In this document: positions 37,179 to 44,691 of the stretch, piece by piece
How positions within the stretch are numbered: position 1 is the first letter of the stretch
How the letters are laid out: every line of letters starts with the position of its first letter
NCBI GenBank assembly: GCA_038200275.1
Contig: JBBPYC010000098.1
Location: forward strand, 62,001-126,000
Length of the DNA stretch: 64,000 nucleotides
Source: JBBPYC01 sp038200275
Lineage (GTDB): Bacteria > Pseudomonadota > Gammaproteobacteria > Burkholderiales > Burkholderiaceae_C
Direction of reading: 5' to 3'
Made by a program: the position numbers and the translations under genes
The notes under the pieces: model-generated
What the model was told of the DNA's origin: nothing
Seen by the model: only the letters and a program-made list of their open reading frames with translations
Databases searched by the model: none

Positions 37179-37329
37179 GCTCAGAAAGGTGAAAAAACGA
37201 TTCGGCCGGCGACGCACAGACAGCGGCCGCACCCATAAACTGCCTCGATTGTAGGAACAGCCGACTTGTCGATGGCTCATCCGATCGGCAATCCACTTCG
37301 CACTCGTTCCTCGTTCTGCCACTGCTGCT

Positions 37330-38016
37330 ATGTCCTTGCATGATCTGCCCGTTGATATGCGCCCGCGCGAAAAGCTGTTGGCGCGCGGTGCGGCCGCGCT
37401 GAGCGACGTCGAGTTGCTGGCGCTGTTGTTGCGCACCGGCATCAAGGGCCTTGGCGTGCTGCAGATGGCCGAGCAACTGCTTGAGGCGCCCCCGCGCGGA
37501 TTCGGGGGATTGGGCGGATTGCTGCAAGCCAGCGCGGTGGATCTGAAGCGGGTCAAGGGGCTGGGCCCTGCCAAGCGCGCCGAGTTGGTGGCTGTGCTGG
37601 AGCTGGCGCGGCGCACGCTGGGTCAGACCCTGCGCGAACGCCCCGCTTTCGAGACGCCATCCGCAGTGCGCCAGTATTTGCAGCTGCATCTGTCGGCCCA
37701 TCCGCATGAAGTGTTCGCGCTGCTGTTTCTCGATGCGCAACATCGGCTCATTGCGTTGGAAGAGTTGTTTCGCGGCACCTTGACACAGACCAGCGTGTAC
37801 CCGCGCGAAGTGGTGCTGCGCGCGCTGCACCACGGGGCCGCCGCCGTGGTGCTTGCACACAATCACCCGAGCGGCTCGGTACAACCGTCGCGCGCCGACG
37901 AGGCGTTGACGCAGACACTGAAAAGCGCATTGGCACTGGTTGACGTGCGCGTGCTCGACCATGTGATCGTAGCCGCCGGTGCGACGCTGTCGATGGCCGA
38001 ACACGGCTTCATGTAA
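37330..38016 (+). CDS. radC: RadC family JAB-domain protein
   Basis: This 228-residue protein has an N-terminal helix-hairpin-helix-like region (DMRPREKLLARGAAALSDVELLALLLRTG; VKGLGPAKRAEL) and a C-terminal MPN/JAB domain with the metal-binding AHNHPSGSVQPSRAD. The historic DNA-repair role has been disputed, and the biochemical function remains unclear. It is divergent from fkpB and is followed by an Smr-domain gene 14 bp downstream. Confidence 0.93.
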   Translation: MSLHDLPVDMRPREKLLARGAAALSDVELLALLLRTGIKGLGVLQMAEQLLEAPPRGFGGLGGLLQASAVDLKRVKGLGPAKRAELVAVLELARRTLGQTLRERPAFETPSAVRQYLQLHLSAHPHEVFALLFLDAQHRLIALEELFRGTLTQTSVYPREVVLRALHHGAAAVVLAHNHPSGSVQPSRADEALTQTLKSALALVDVRVLDHVIVAAGATLSMAEHGFM

Positions 38017-38030
38017 GGTGCCCATCCATC

Positions 38031-38735
38031 ATGAGCGGCGACCCCCACAAGACGCGCATCACCTCGCTGAAAGAATTGAAGCAGCTTGCAGCCGAAGCTG
38101 CGGCACGTACTGCACGGGCGGCGGCGCTGCAAGCGGCAGCCGAAGTGGTGCGGCGCGAAGCGGAACGACAGGCCAGCGCTGCGAACAGGTTGTTCGAGCA
38201 GGCAATCGGCAAAGTCGTGCCGCTCCGGTCCTCGCCGCGGGCTGAACATCCGAAGCAACTGCCTGAGCCGATTGCCGCGCAGCGTGAGCTCGATGAGCAA
38301 GCTGTGTTGCGCGAAGCGCTCAGCGACGGCTTCGACGTGTCCAGCCTGCTCGACACCGACGAAGCCTTGAGTTTTTGCCGAACCGGCCTTGGCCCCGACG
38401 TGGCACGGCGACTTCGGCGCGGCGACTGGAGCATCCAGCGCCAACTCGACCTGCACGGCCTGCGCCGCGACGATGCGCGCGATCGGCTGTCTGAGTTCAT
38501 CCGCGCATCGCACAAGGCCGGCTTGCGTTGCGTGCGCGTGGTGCATGGCAAGGGCCTGGGCTCGCCGGGCAAGACTCCGGTGCTCAAAGCACGCGTGCAA
38601 AGCTGGCTGGTGCAAAAAGACGAAGTGCTCGCGTTCGTGCAGGCGCGGCCGGCCGACGGCGGTGCGGGTGCGTTGGTGGTGTTGCTGAAGCCCGGCGCAG
38701 CACGACAGGCGCGCGGCCTGCTGCGCCACGACTGA
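38031..38735 (+). CDS. Smr domain-containing protein
   Basis: This 234-residue protein has an Ala/Arg-rich helical N-terminus and a C-terminal Smr (MutS2-type) domain: LDLHGLRRDDARDRLSEFI, VRVVHGKGLGSPGKTPVLK and LVVLLKPG. Smr domains act as nicking endonucleases on branched DNA or cleave RNA at collided ribosomes; the exact substrate here is unknown. It follows radC closely and is probably cotranscribed. Confidence 0.9.
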   Translation: MSGDPHKTRITSLKELKQLAAEAAARTARAAALQAAAEVVRREAERQASAANRLFEQAIGKVVPLRSSPRAEHPKQLPEPIAAQRELDEQAVLREALSDGFDVSSLLDTDEALSFCRTGLGPDVARRLRRGDWSIQRQLDLHGLRRDDARDRLSEFIRASHKAGLRCVRVVHGKGLGSPGKTPVLKARVQSWLVQKDEVLAFVQARPADGGAGALVVLLKPGAARQARGLLRHD

Positions 38736-38800
38736 CTGAAGTTCATCAGATCCCACCCGTTCCGTTGATGTCAAATTCCAACCACGAGAGAGAGTGATCC

Positions 38801-38950
38801 ATGCCACCAAACGCTACGCAACATCCGCCAGGCGATGATTTGCCTGGACCCGTGCCGGGCTCGATGCCGGTCGAACCGGACAAAGGCCCGAGCCTGCCCA
38901 CCGGGCCGCTGACGCCTGAAGGGGGCCCGGAGTCCGAACCAAAGGTATGA
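38801..38950 (+). CDS. Small proline-rich protein (49 aa)
   Basis: An ATG at 38801 preceded by a purine-rich GAGAGAG opens a 49-residue frame rich in Pro, Gly and acidic residues with repeated PG/PE/PT elements (GDDLPGPVPGSMPVEPDKG). No membrane segment or signal peptide is present. Similar short acidic proline-rich products are annotated in Burkholderiales, but I cannot assign a function. A nine-codon frame ends 2 bp before this start. Support is moderate: ribosome-binding site and composition only. Confidence 0.45.
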   Translation: MPPNATQHPPGDDLPGPVPGSMPVEPDKGPSLPTGPLTPEGGPESEPKV

Positions 38951-39132
38951 GCCCGTGGACGGCGTGGAAAGCGGCATCCAGTGGATCGTGTGCGCGGCTC
39001 GAAACGTCGGGTATTTGCTTACACGACGCGCCGCGCTCGTCTCACAGGGCGAGTCACTTCTCCAGCACGAACGCACCTAAACGCTGTGTTAAGGTTGTGC
39101 GGCTTGAAACTTCTCCTCGAAAGGATTCACCA

Positions 39133-39891
39133 ATGAATCGATCCACCGTGAACAAATTGTTGTTGGCCGTGATCCCGCTGGCCGCATTGACCGCTTGCGG
39201 CGACAGCGGCGTTGCCAACGTGATCGGAACCGCTGAGCCGCAGGTCCGGCTTGCCCAGGTCTCGCCGGCAGAGAGCACTGTGACCTTGCAGCGCAATGGG
39301 GTGAACCGCAACGAAGCGACCAACGTTCCCTTCCGGACGGTCACGAACTACTTCAACACCGACAACAACAACGCGACCTACGACGTGCGCGGGACCCGTG
39401 GTTCGGTCGGCACCGTGCCCATCGATGCGCAGCGTGGCCACAAATACACGATCTTCGCAGTGGCCGACACGACGGGTGCGACCAGCCTGGCCGTGCTTGA
39501 CGACCCGACCAATAAGGGCGTTGTCAACGATCAGGCCCGTGTGCGCGCGTTCAACGCGTCAGCCAATGCGCAGAGCGTCGACATCTACACGATTGGCCTG
39601 CAACAAACCATTGATTCGCTTCAACCGGATCTGAAGGCGGTGGGCTTCAAGCAGTCCAGCCCCAGCGATGGCAAGGATGCGCTGAATCGTCAGGGCGGCG
39701 ACTACAAGATCGTCGTGACGACGGCCGGCACCAAGAACGTGCTGACTCAAGGGCGCTACACGCTTCGTGAGAATCAAAACGTCTTGTTTGTGACGGTTCC
39801 TGTGATCGCACCGGGAACCACGAACGTGACCGGTGTGAATCTGCTGGTCAAGCAAGGTGACGACGCAACCGCTGCGCTGTTGCCGCTCTGA
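39133..39891 (+). CDS. DUF4397-type lipoprotein
   Basis: This 252-residue protein has a signal peptide with lipobox LTAC near residue 21, then beta-rich repeats of the DUF4397 type, such as ARVRAFNASANAQSVDIYT and VPIDAQRGHKYTIFAVADTT. Such proteins are cell-envelope or surface proteins of unknown role. A good Shine-Dalgarno (AAAGGA) precedes ATG at 39133. A strong terminator lies about 60 bp downstream. Confidence 0.85.
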   Translation: MNRSTVNKLLLAVIPLAALTACGDSGVANVIGTAEPQVRLAQVSPAESTVTLQRNGVNRNEATNVPFRTVTNYFNTDNNNATYDVRGTRGSVGTVPIDAQRGHKYTIFAVADTTGATSLAVLDDPTNKGVVNDQARVRAFNASANAQSVDIYTIGLQQTIDSLQPDLKAVGFKQSSPSDGKDALNRQGGDYKIVVTTAGTKNVLTQGRYTLRENQNVLFVTVPVIAPGTTNVTGVNLLVKQGDDATAALLPL

Positions 39892-39953
39892 TCCGGCTGC
39901 AGTCGTCGCCGCAGCTCGGGTCTTCCCGGCTGTCGCAATGAAGGCATAAAAAA

Positions 39954-39982
39954 CCTGCCCAGCATCTGGGCAGGTTTTTTTT
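39954..39982 (+). terminator. Rho-independent terminator after the DUF4397 gene, bidirectional
   Basis: The perfect 9-bp stem CCTGCCCAG / CTGGGCAGG with a CAT loop is followed by eight T and preceded by six A. It can serve both the plus-strand lipoprotein gene and, in the other direction, the minus-strand lgt gene ending at 40041. Confidence 0.92.
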
Positions 39983-40040
39983 CGTCTGGATGATTGTGCA
40001 GGCGGGGTTGTCACGCGTGCTGGAGTACGGGTACGACCGG

Positions 40041-40898
40041 CTAATGCTGGCGTACCGCCTGGGACGGCAGCGTTGCGCGTTTCGTAGCCCAGACCCAGAG
40101 CGCGAATCCCCCGACGATCATCGGCACGCAAAGCCACTGCCCCATCGACAGGCCGAGTGAGAGAAGACCCAGGAACGCATCCGGCTCGCGAAAGTATTCG
40201 GCAATAAAGCGCAGCACGCCGTAGCCCATCAGGAACATGCCACTGACTTGCCCCATCCGGCGTCCGCGGCCGTCCGGACCCGGGCTGCGCGCATACAGCC
40301 AGAGCAGCACGAACAGCAGCACGCCCTCCAGCAAAAACTGATAGATCTGCGACGGATGGCGCGGCAGCGGTCCGGCGCCCGAGAACACCATGCCCCATGG
40401 CAACGACGGATCGACCACCCTTCCCCAAAGTTCGCCGTTGATGAAGTTGCCGACACGCCCCATTGCGAGGCCGAGCGGCACGCAGGGCGCAACGAAGTCC
40501 ATCACGGCAAGCCAACGCCGACCCCGCGAGTGCGCAAACCAGACCATGGCTGCGAAAACGCCGAGCATGCCGCCGTGAAAGCTCATGCCGCCTTCCCACA
40601 CCGCGAAGATCTTCAGCGGTTCGGCCAGATAGAAGCCGGGTTTGTAGAACAGGCAATAGCCAAGCCGCCCGCCTATCACGACACCGAGCACGCCCAGAAA
40701 CAACATGTCTTCCACATCGCGGCGGCTCCAGGCACCCGCCGGGCTCGCGGTGGCGGAAGCGAACGGCTGGTGCTGCAGGCGCTTGAATGCGAGCAGCATG
40801 AACAAGCCGAATGCCGCGAGGTAGGTGAGCCCGTACCAGTGAATGGCCAGTGGCCCGAGTTGCAGCGCGACAGGATCGATTTGGGGGTGAATCAGCAT
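40041..40898 (-). CDS. lgt: Phosphatidylglycerol-prolipoprotein diacylglyceryl transferase
   Basis: This 285-residue membrane enzyme adds diacylglycerol to the lipobox cysteine of prolipoproteins. Signatures are IHWYGLTYLAAF at the N-terminus, the HGG motif in GGMSFHGGMLGVFAAM, and GLAMGRVGNFINGELWGR. About seven hydrophobic segments are visible. ATG at 40898 overlaps the end of the upstream LysR gene by 7 bp, so the two are probably coupled. It shares the terminator at 39954-39982. Confidence 0.96.
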   Translation of the reverse strand: MLIHPQIDPVALQLGPLAIHWYGLTYLAAFGLFMLLAFKRLQHQPFASATASPAGAWSRRDVEDMLFLGVLGVVIGGRLGYCLFYKPGFYLAEPLKIFAVWEGGMSFHGGMLGVFAAMVWFAHSRGRRWLAVMDFVAPCVPLGLAMGRVGNFINGELWGRVVDPSLPWGMVFSGAGPLPRHPSQIYQFLLEGVLLFVLLWLYARSPGPDGRGRRMGQVSGMFLMGYGVLRFIAEYFREPDAFLGLLSLGLSMGQWLCVPMIVGGFALWVWATKRATLPSQAVRQH

Positions 40899-41836
40899 GG
40901 GCTGGATTGTGCCTTTGCGAACTCGATGAACCGTGCCAGCGTGGGAGAGGTCGCCGGGTCGCGCCAGACCAGGCTGGTTTCGCACACCGGCACCGACAGC
41001 GGTCCGCGTGCAGTCGCGCCGCCGACCCGCCGGTAGCAGACACCGCGGCGCTGGAATTCGCGCACGCTCTCCGGCACCCAGGCGACGCCGAGGCCGGCTG
41101 CCACGAGATTCACGATCGTCTGCATCTGAATCGCCTCCTGTTCGATCCTCGGAGCCGTACCGGCTGCGTGATAAAGCGCGAACAGGGCGTCGTGCACTGA
41201 AGGCAGGATGCGGCGCGGAAAGCACACGATGGGCTCGGCGAGCACTTGTTTGATCGGCAACGATTTCGCAGAGGCCAACGGATGCGACTCCGGCAGCGCG
41301 AGCACCAATGGCTCGACCGCGACCCGCAGCCTCGACAAGCCGCTTGGCGCAAATCCCGGTGCGTGCAGCATGAAGCTTGCGTCGGTGCCGCCGCGGCCCA
41401 GCAGCGGCAGCTGCACGTCGCCGGTGGCTTCGATCAACTCAAGTGCGACCTGCGGCCAAGCAACGCGAAACGCGCGGATCCAGCGTGGCAGCAACTCGAA
41501 CCCAACCGTGGACACGAACGCCAGGCGCAGCCGCCCTGCTTCGCCCGCTGCGGCGGCTTGTGCGCGGGCGGGCAGTGCCTGTGCGGCAGTCAATAGTTCG
41601 CGAACCACTGGCAGCAGCGCGGCGCCGGCTGCGGTCAGCTCCACGCGACGTTTGCTGCGCTCGAACAACCGGCAGGCCAGTGACCGCTCCAGCCCCGCAA
41701 TGGCCTGAGTCAGCGGGGGTTGCGTCATATGCAAGCGCTGGGCTGCCCGCCCGAAATGCAGTTCCTCGGCGAGTATCAGGAACTGGCGCCAGACGCGAAG
41801 TTCGATCCACGGATCGAGTGGAAAATTCGTATTCAT
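40892..41836 (-). CDS. LysR-type transcriptional regulator
   Basis: This 314-residue regulator has an N-terminal helix-turn-helix (FLILAEELHFGRAAQRLHMTQPPLTQAI) and a C-terminal periplasmic-binding-like effector domain (LRLAFVSTVGFELLPRWIRAF; VNLVAAGLGVAWVPE). It is divergent from ilvD across 161 bp, the classical position for controlling the neighbour, so a role in branched-chain amino acid synthesis is possible but unproven. The effector cannot be predicted. Confidence 0.9.
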   Translation of the reverse strand: MNTNFPLDPWIELRVWRQFLILAEELHFGRAAQRLHMTQPPLTQAIAGLERSLACRLFERSKRRVELTAAGAALLPVVRELLTAAQALPARAQAAAAGEAGRLRLAFVSTVGFELLPRWIRAFRVAWPQVALELIEATGDVQLPLLGRGGTDASFMLHAPGFAPSGLSRLRVAVEPLVLALPESHPLASAKSLPIKQVLAEPIVCFPRRILPSVHDALFALYHAAGTAPRIEQEAIQMQTIVNLVAAGLGVAWVPESVREFQRRGVCYRRVGGATARGPLSVPVCETSLVWRDPATSPTLARFIEFAKAQSSPC

Positions 41837-41997
41837 CTGTCCAGCATATTAATGAGCGCTCAAAAATATATTGGAAAGATTGTTTACCGGGCCACATACT
41901 TGGCCGCTTCCGGCACGGACCATGCGCGGTCTTTTTCTCCCGACCGCCGCAGCTGCCCGGACTTCCTTCCCTTTCAAACCCATCCGCACACAAAGCC
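41837..41997. promoter_or_regulatory. Divergent promoter region between the LysR gene and ilvD
   Basis: This 161 bp interval is AT-richer than its flanks, especially 41845-41895 with short dyads such as GAGCGCTC and alternating AT tracts. It should hold the promoters of both genes and a LysR-type operator. I cannot assign exact -35/-10 boxes with confidence. Confidence 0.45.
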
Positions 41998-43704
41998 ATG
42001 GCCAATTCCAAAGTCATCCCCATCAAGCGCCTGAACGAACGCAGCAGCCACATCACGGAGGGCAAGGCGCGCGCGCCGAACCGCTCGATGTATTACGCAA
42101 TGGGCTACGACGAGGGAGACTTCAGCAAACCGATGATCGGTGTGGCCAACGGCCACAGCACCATCACGCCGTGCAATTCGGGCCTGCAAAAGCTCACCGA
42201 TGCAGCGGTTTCCGGCATTGAGGAAGCCGGTGGAAACGCGCAGGTGTTCGGCACGCCGACCATCTCGGACGGCATGGCGATGGGCACCGAAGGCATGAAG
42301 TACAGCCTGGTCAGCCGCGAAGTCATTTCTGATTGCGTCGAGACCTGCGTGCAGGGCCAGTGGATGGACGGCGTGGTGGTGGTGGGCGGCTGCGACAAGA
42401 ACATGCCCGGTGGGCTGATGGGCATGTTGCGCGCGAATGTGCCCGCCATCTACGTGTACGGCGGCACCATCCTGCCGGGCCGCTATCAGGGCCAGGACCT
42501 GAACATCGTGAGCGTCTTCGAAGCGGTCGGCCAGAACGCGGCCGGCAACATGAGCGACGAAGACTTGCTGGAGATCGAAAAACGCTCGATCCCCGGCACG
42601 GGTTCGTGCGGCGGCATGTACACGGCGAACACGATGTCCAGTTCGTTCGAGGCGCTCGGCATCTCGCTGCCCTACTCGTCGACCATGGCCAATCCGCACG
42701 ACGAAAAAGTTGAGTCGGCCAGAGAATCGGCGCGGGTGCTGGTCGAGGCCATCGGCAAAGGCATCAAGCCGCGCGATCTGGTGACGCGCAAGTCGATTGA
42801 GAACGCGGTCGCCGTCATCATGGCAACGGGCGGCTCCACCAACGCGGTGCTGCACTTCCTGGCGATCGCGCACGCGGCCGAAGTCGAATGGTCGATCGAT
42901 GACTTCGAGCGCATTCGCAAGAAGGTGCCGGTTTTGTGCGACCTGAAACCCTCCGGGAAATACCTCGCGGCGGATCTTCACAAAGTCGGCGGCATCCCGC
43001 AGGTGATGAAGATTCTCTTGAAGGCCGGCCTGCTGCACGGCGACTGCCTGACCATCAGCGGCCAGACGATCGCAGAAGTGCTGGCCGACGTGCCCGATGT
43101 GCCAAGCGCTGATCAGGATGTGATCCGCCCGATCGACAAACCGATGTATGCCCAAGGGCACCTCGCGATTCTGAAAGGCAACCTGAGCCCCGAAGGCGCG
43201 GTGGCGAAGATCACGGGCCTGAAGAACCCCGTCATCACCGGACCAGCGCGCGTGTTCGACGACGAGCAGACCGCACTGCAGGCGATCCTGGACGGCAAGA
43301 TCGTGGCCGGCGACGTGATGGTGCTGCGCTACCTCGGCCCCAAAGGGGGCCCCGGCATGCCAGAGATGTTGGCACCGACCGGCGCGTTGATCGGTGCGGG
43401 CTTGGGTGAATCGGTGGGGTTGATCACCGATGGGCGCTTCTCTGGCGGCACCTGGGGCATGGTGGTCGGCCATGTCGCGCCAGAAGCCGCCGCCGGCGGC
43501 ACGATCGCGTTCGTCAACGAAGGCGACAGCATCACGATCGATGCGCTTCAGCTCAAGCTCGAGCTGAACGTCGAAGCAGCCGAAATCGAGAAGCGGCGCA
43601 GCACCTGGACGGCACCGAAGCCCCGCTACACGCGCGGTGTGCAGGCGAAGTTCGCGTTCAATGCAGCAAGTGCAAGCCGGGGCGCGGTGCTGGACGACTT
43701 TTAA
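41998..43704 (+). CDS. ilvD: Dihydroxy-acid dehydratase
   Basis: This 568-residue iron-sulfur dehydratase makes 2-keto acids for valine and isoleucine synthesis. The cluster cysteines lie in TPCNSGLQKL, VGGCDKNMPGGLMGM and GTGSCGGMYTANTM; the C-terminal LITDGRFSGGTWGMVVGHVAPEA is diagnostic. ATG at 41998 gives the standard N-terminus MANSKVIPIKRLNERS. The length fits the IlvD subgroup of about 560-570 residues. Confidence 0.97.
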   Translation: MANSKVIPIKRLNERSSHITEGKARAPNRSMYYAMGYDEGDFSKPMIGVANGHSTITPCNSGLQKLTDAAVSGIEEAGGNAQVFGTPTISDGMAMGTEGMKYSLVSREVISDCVETCVQGQWMDGVVVVGGCDKNMPGGLMGMLRANVPAIYVYGGTILPGRYQGQDLNIVSVFEAVGQNAAGNMSDEDLLEIEKRSIPGTGSCGGMYTANTMSSSFEALGISLPYSSTMANPHDEKVESARESARVLVEAIGKGIKPRDLVTRKSIENAVAVIMATGGSTNAVLHFLAIAHAAEVEWSIDDFERIRKKVPVLCDLKPSGKYLAADLHKVGGIPQVMKILLKAGLLHGDCLTISGQTIAEVLADVPDVPSADQDVIRPIDKPMYAQGHLAILKGNLSPEGAVAKITGLKNPVITGPARVFDDEQTALQAILDGKIVAGDVMVLRYLGPKGGPGMPEMLAPTGALIGAGLGESVGLITDGRFSGGTWGMVVGHVAPEAAAGGTIAFVNEGDSITIDALQLKLELNVEAAEIEKRRSTWTAPKPRYTRGVQAKFAFNAASASRGAVLDDF

Positions 43705-43858
43705 GCTCAGCCGCAGCCGGTGCTCCCTGCGGTCGGCTTAATCGCGCTTGCCTTACCAGGGGCGGCGCCCACGGCCCAGCAATACCGGCACTGCGCCCCC
43801 TTCTGAAACGGACCGCTCGCCCGCTGCCGTCATCTGGCCGCGGGTGACTTGGTCGTCA

Positions 43859-44101
43859 TCAGCGGCGCTTGCGTGGTGCGAGGCCAAGCGCTTCCTTGCT
43901 CTTGTCGATGCGGTCCTGCTTGCGCTGTTCTTCGCGCTCCATCACGCGGCGCTTGGTGTAGCCGCTGCCGTCTGCCCAGCTCCACCAAACCACGGCCAGG
44001 CCAAACGGTGCGAGCACGATCCACCAGGACCATTGCGCTGGCCAACCGAACTCGAGCCATTTGCAGAGCAGCAAGACGATTCCCAATACCAGCATGCCCA
44101 T
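43859..44101 (-). CDS. Small Trp-rich membrane protein (TIGR04438 type)
   Basis: This protein of about 80 residues starts MGMLVLGIVLLLCKWLEF and contains two hydrophobic segments with many tryptophans (WSWWIVLAPFGLAVVWWSWAD), followed by a strongly basic/acidic tail (MEREEQRKQDRIDKSKEALG). It matches the family of small Trp-rich proteins described in Burkholderiales, whose function is unknown. ATG at 44101 is preferred to the one at 44119. Confidence 0.85.
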   Translation of the reverse strand: MGMLVLGIVLLLCKWLEFGWPAQWSWWIVLAPFGLAVVWWSWADGSGYTKRRVMEREEQRKQDRIDKSKEALGLAPRKRR

Positions 44102-44242
44102 GCGCGGCTCCTTGTTCACATTTGATGGCTACAGTAGACGGCTAAGGCACCGCTGGGCGTGACTCGGCGTCAACGGCCATGCAGCGCCACCCGTTGGTTC
44201 AATGTAGGTTGATTCCGAAACTGCCTGAGAGCAAAAGACACG

Positions 44243-44548
44243 ATGAAGCGAACATTCTTGATGCTGGCACTGGCTGCTGCAGCCGCCGGGCCCGCGCTGG
44301 CCGACTTGGCACTTGCGCAGTCGAAGAATTGCATGGCTTGTCATGCCATCGACAAAAAACTGGTCGGCCCGTCGTATAAGGATGTCGCTGCCAAGTACGC
44401 GGGCGATGCCGGCGCGGTGGACCGGCTGGCGAGCAAGATTCAAAAAGGCGGCGCCGGCGTCTGGGGCGCGATCCCAATGCCAGCGAATGCAAACGTGAGC
44501 GACGCCGACGCAAAAAAGCTCGCCACCTGGGTGTTGACGGTCAAATAG
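44243..44548 (+). CDS. Class I cytochrome c (c551/c552-like)
   Basis: This 101-residue protein has a signal peptide (cleaved near PALA), a single haem-binding CMACH at residues 30-34 and the distal methionine in AIPMPANANVSDADAKKLATWVL. It is a periplasmic electron carrier of the c551/c552 group, donating to terminal oxidases or denitrification enzymes. A strong terminator follows 16 bp downstream. Confidence 0.95.
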   Translation: MKRTFLMLALAAAAAGPALADLALAQSKNCMACHAIDKKLVGPSYKDVAAKYAGDAGAVDRLASKIQKGGAGVWGAIPMPANANVSDADAKKLATWVLTVK

Positions 44549-44563
44549 TCACGCGTTCCTGAG

Positions 44564-44597
44564 AGCGAAAAGCCCGGCTTGTGCCGGGCTTTTCGCT
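44564..44597 (+). terminator. Rho-independent terminator after cytochrome c
   Basis: A perfect 15-bp inverted repeat (AGCGAAAAGCCCGGC / GCCGGGCTTTTCGCT) encloses a TTGT loop, with the T-run within the descending arm. It should end transcription of the cytochrome gene and may act in the reverse direction on the acsA side. Confidence 0.88.
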
Positions 44598-44656
44598 TGA
44601 GATCGTCGGATTTTTAGTTAAAACTGCCGCACGCGCCCATCCAGTAATCATTCAAT

Positions 44657-44674
44657 GCTACTTTTTCAGTAGCG
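44657..44674. repeat. Short palindromic repeat, copy 3
   Basis: The core GCTACTTTTTCAGTAGCG fits RCTAYNTTTTTNRTAGCT except for the last base. It lies 18-35 bp beyond the acsA stop codon (44692-44694), in the same relation to the minus-strand gene as copy 2 to prpE. Confidence 0.75.
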
Positions 44675-44691
44675 ATGGAAACCGCTCAGAA

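Noticed and set aside
41974..43473. 499-codon minus-strand open frame opposite ilvD
   Set aside because: It is a His/Ala/Arg-rich shadow of a strongly conserved gene; no family resemblance.
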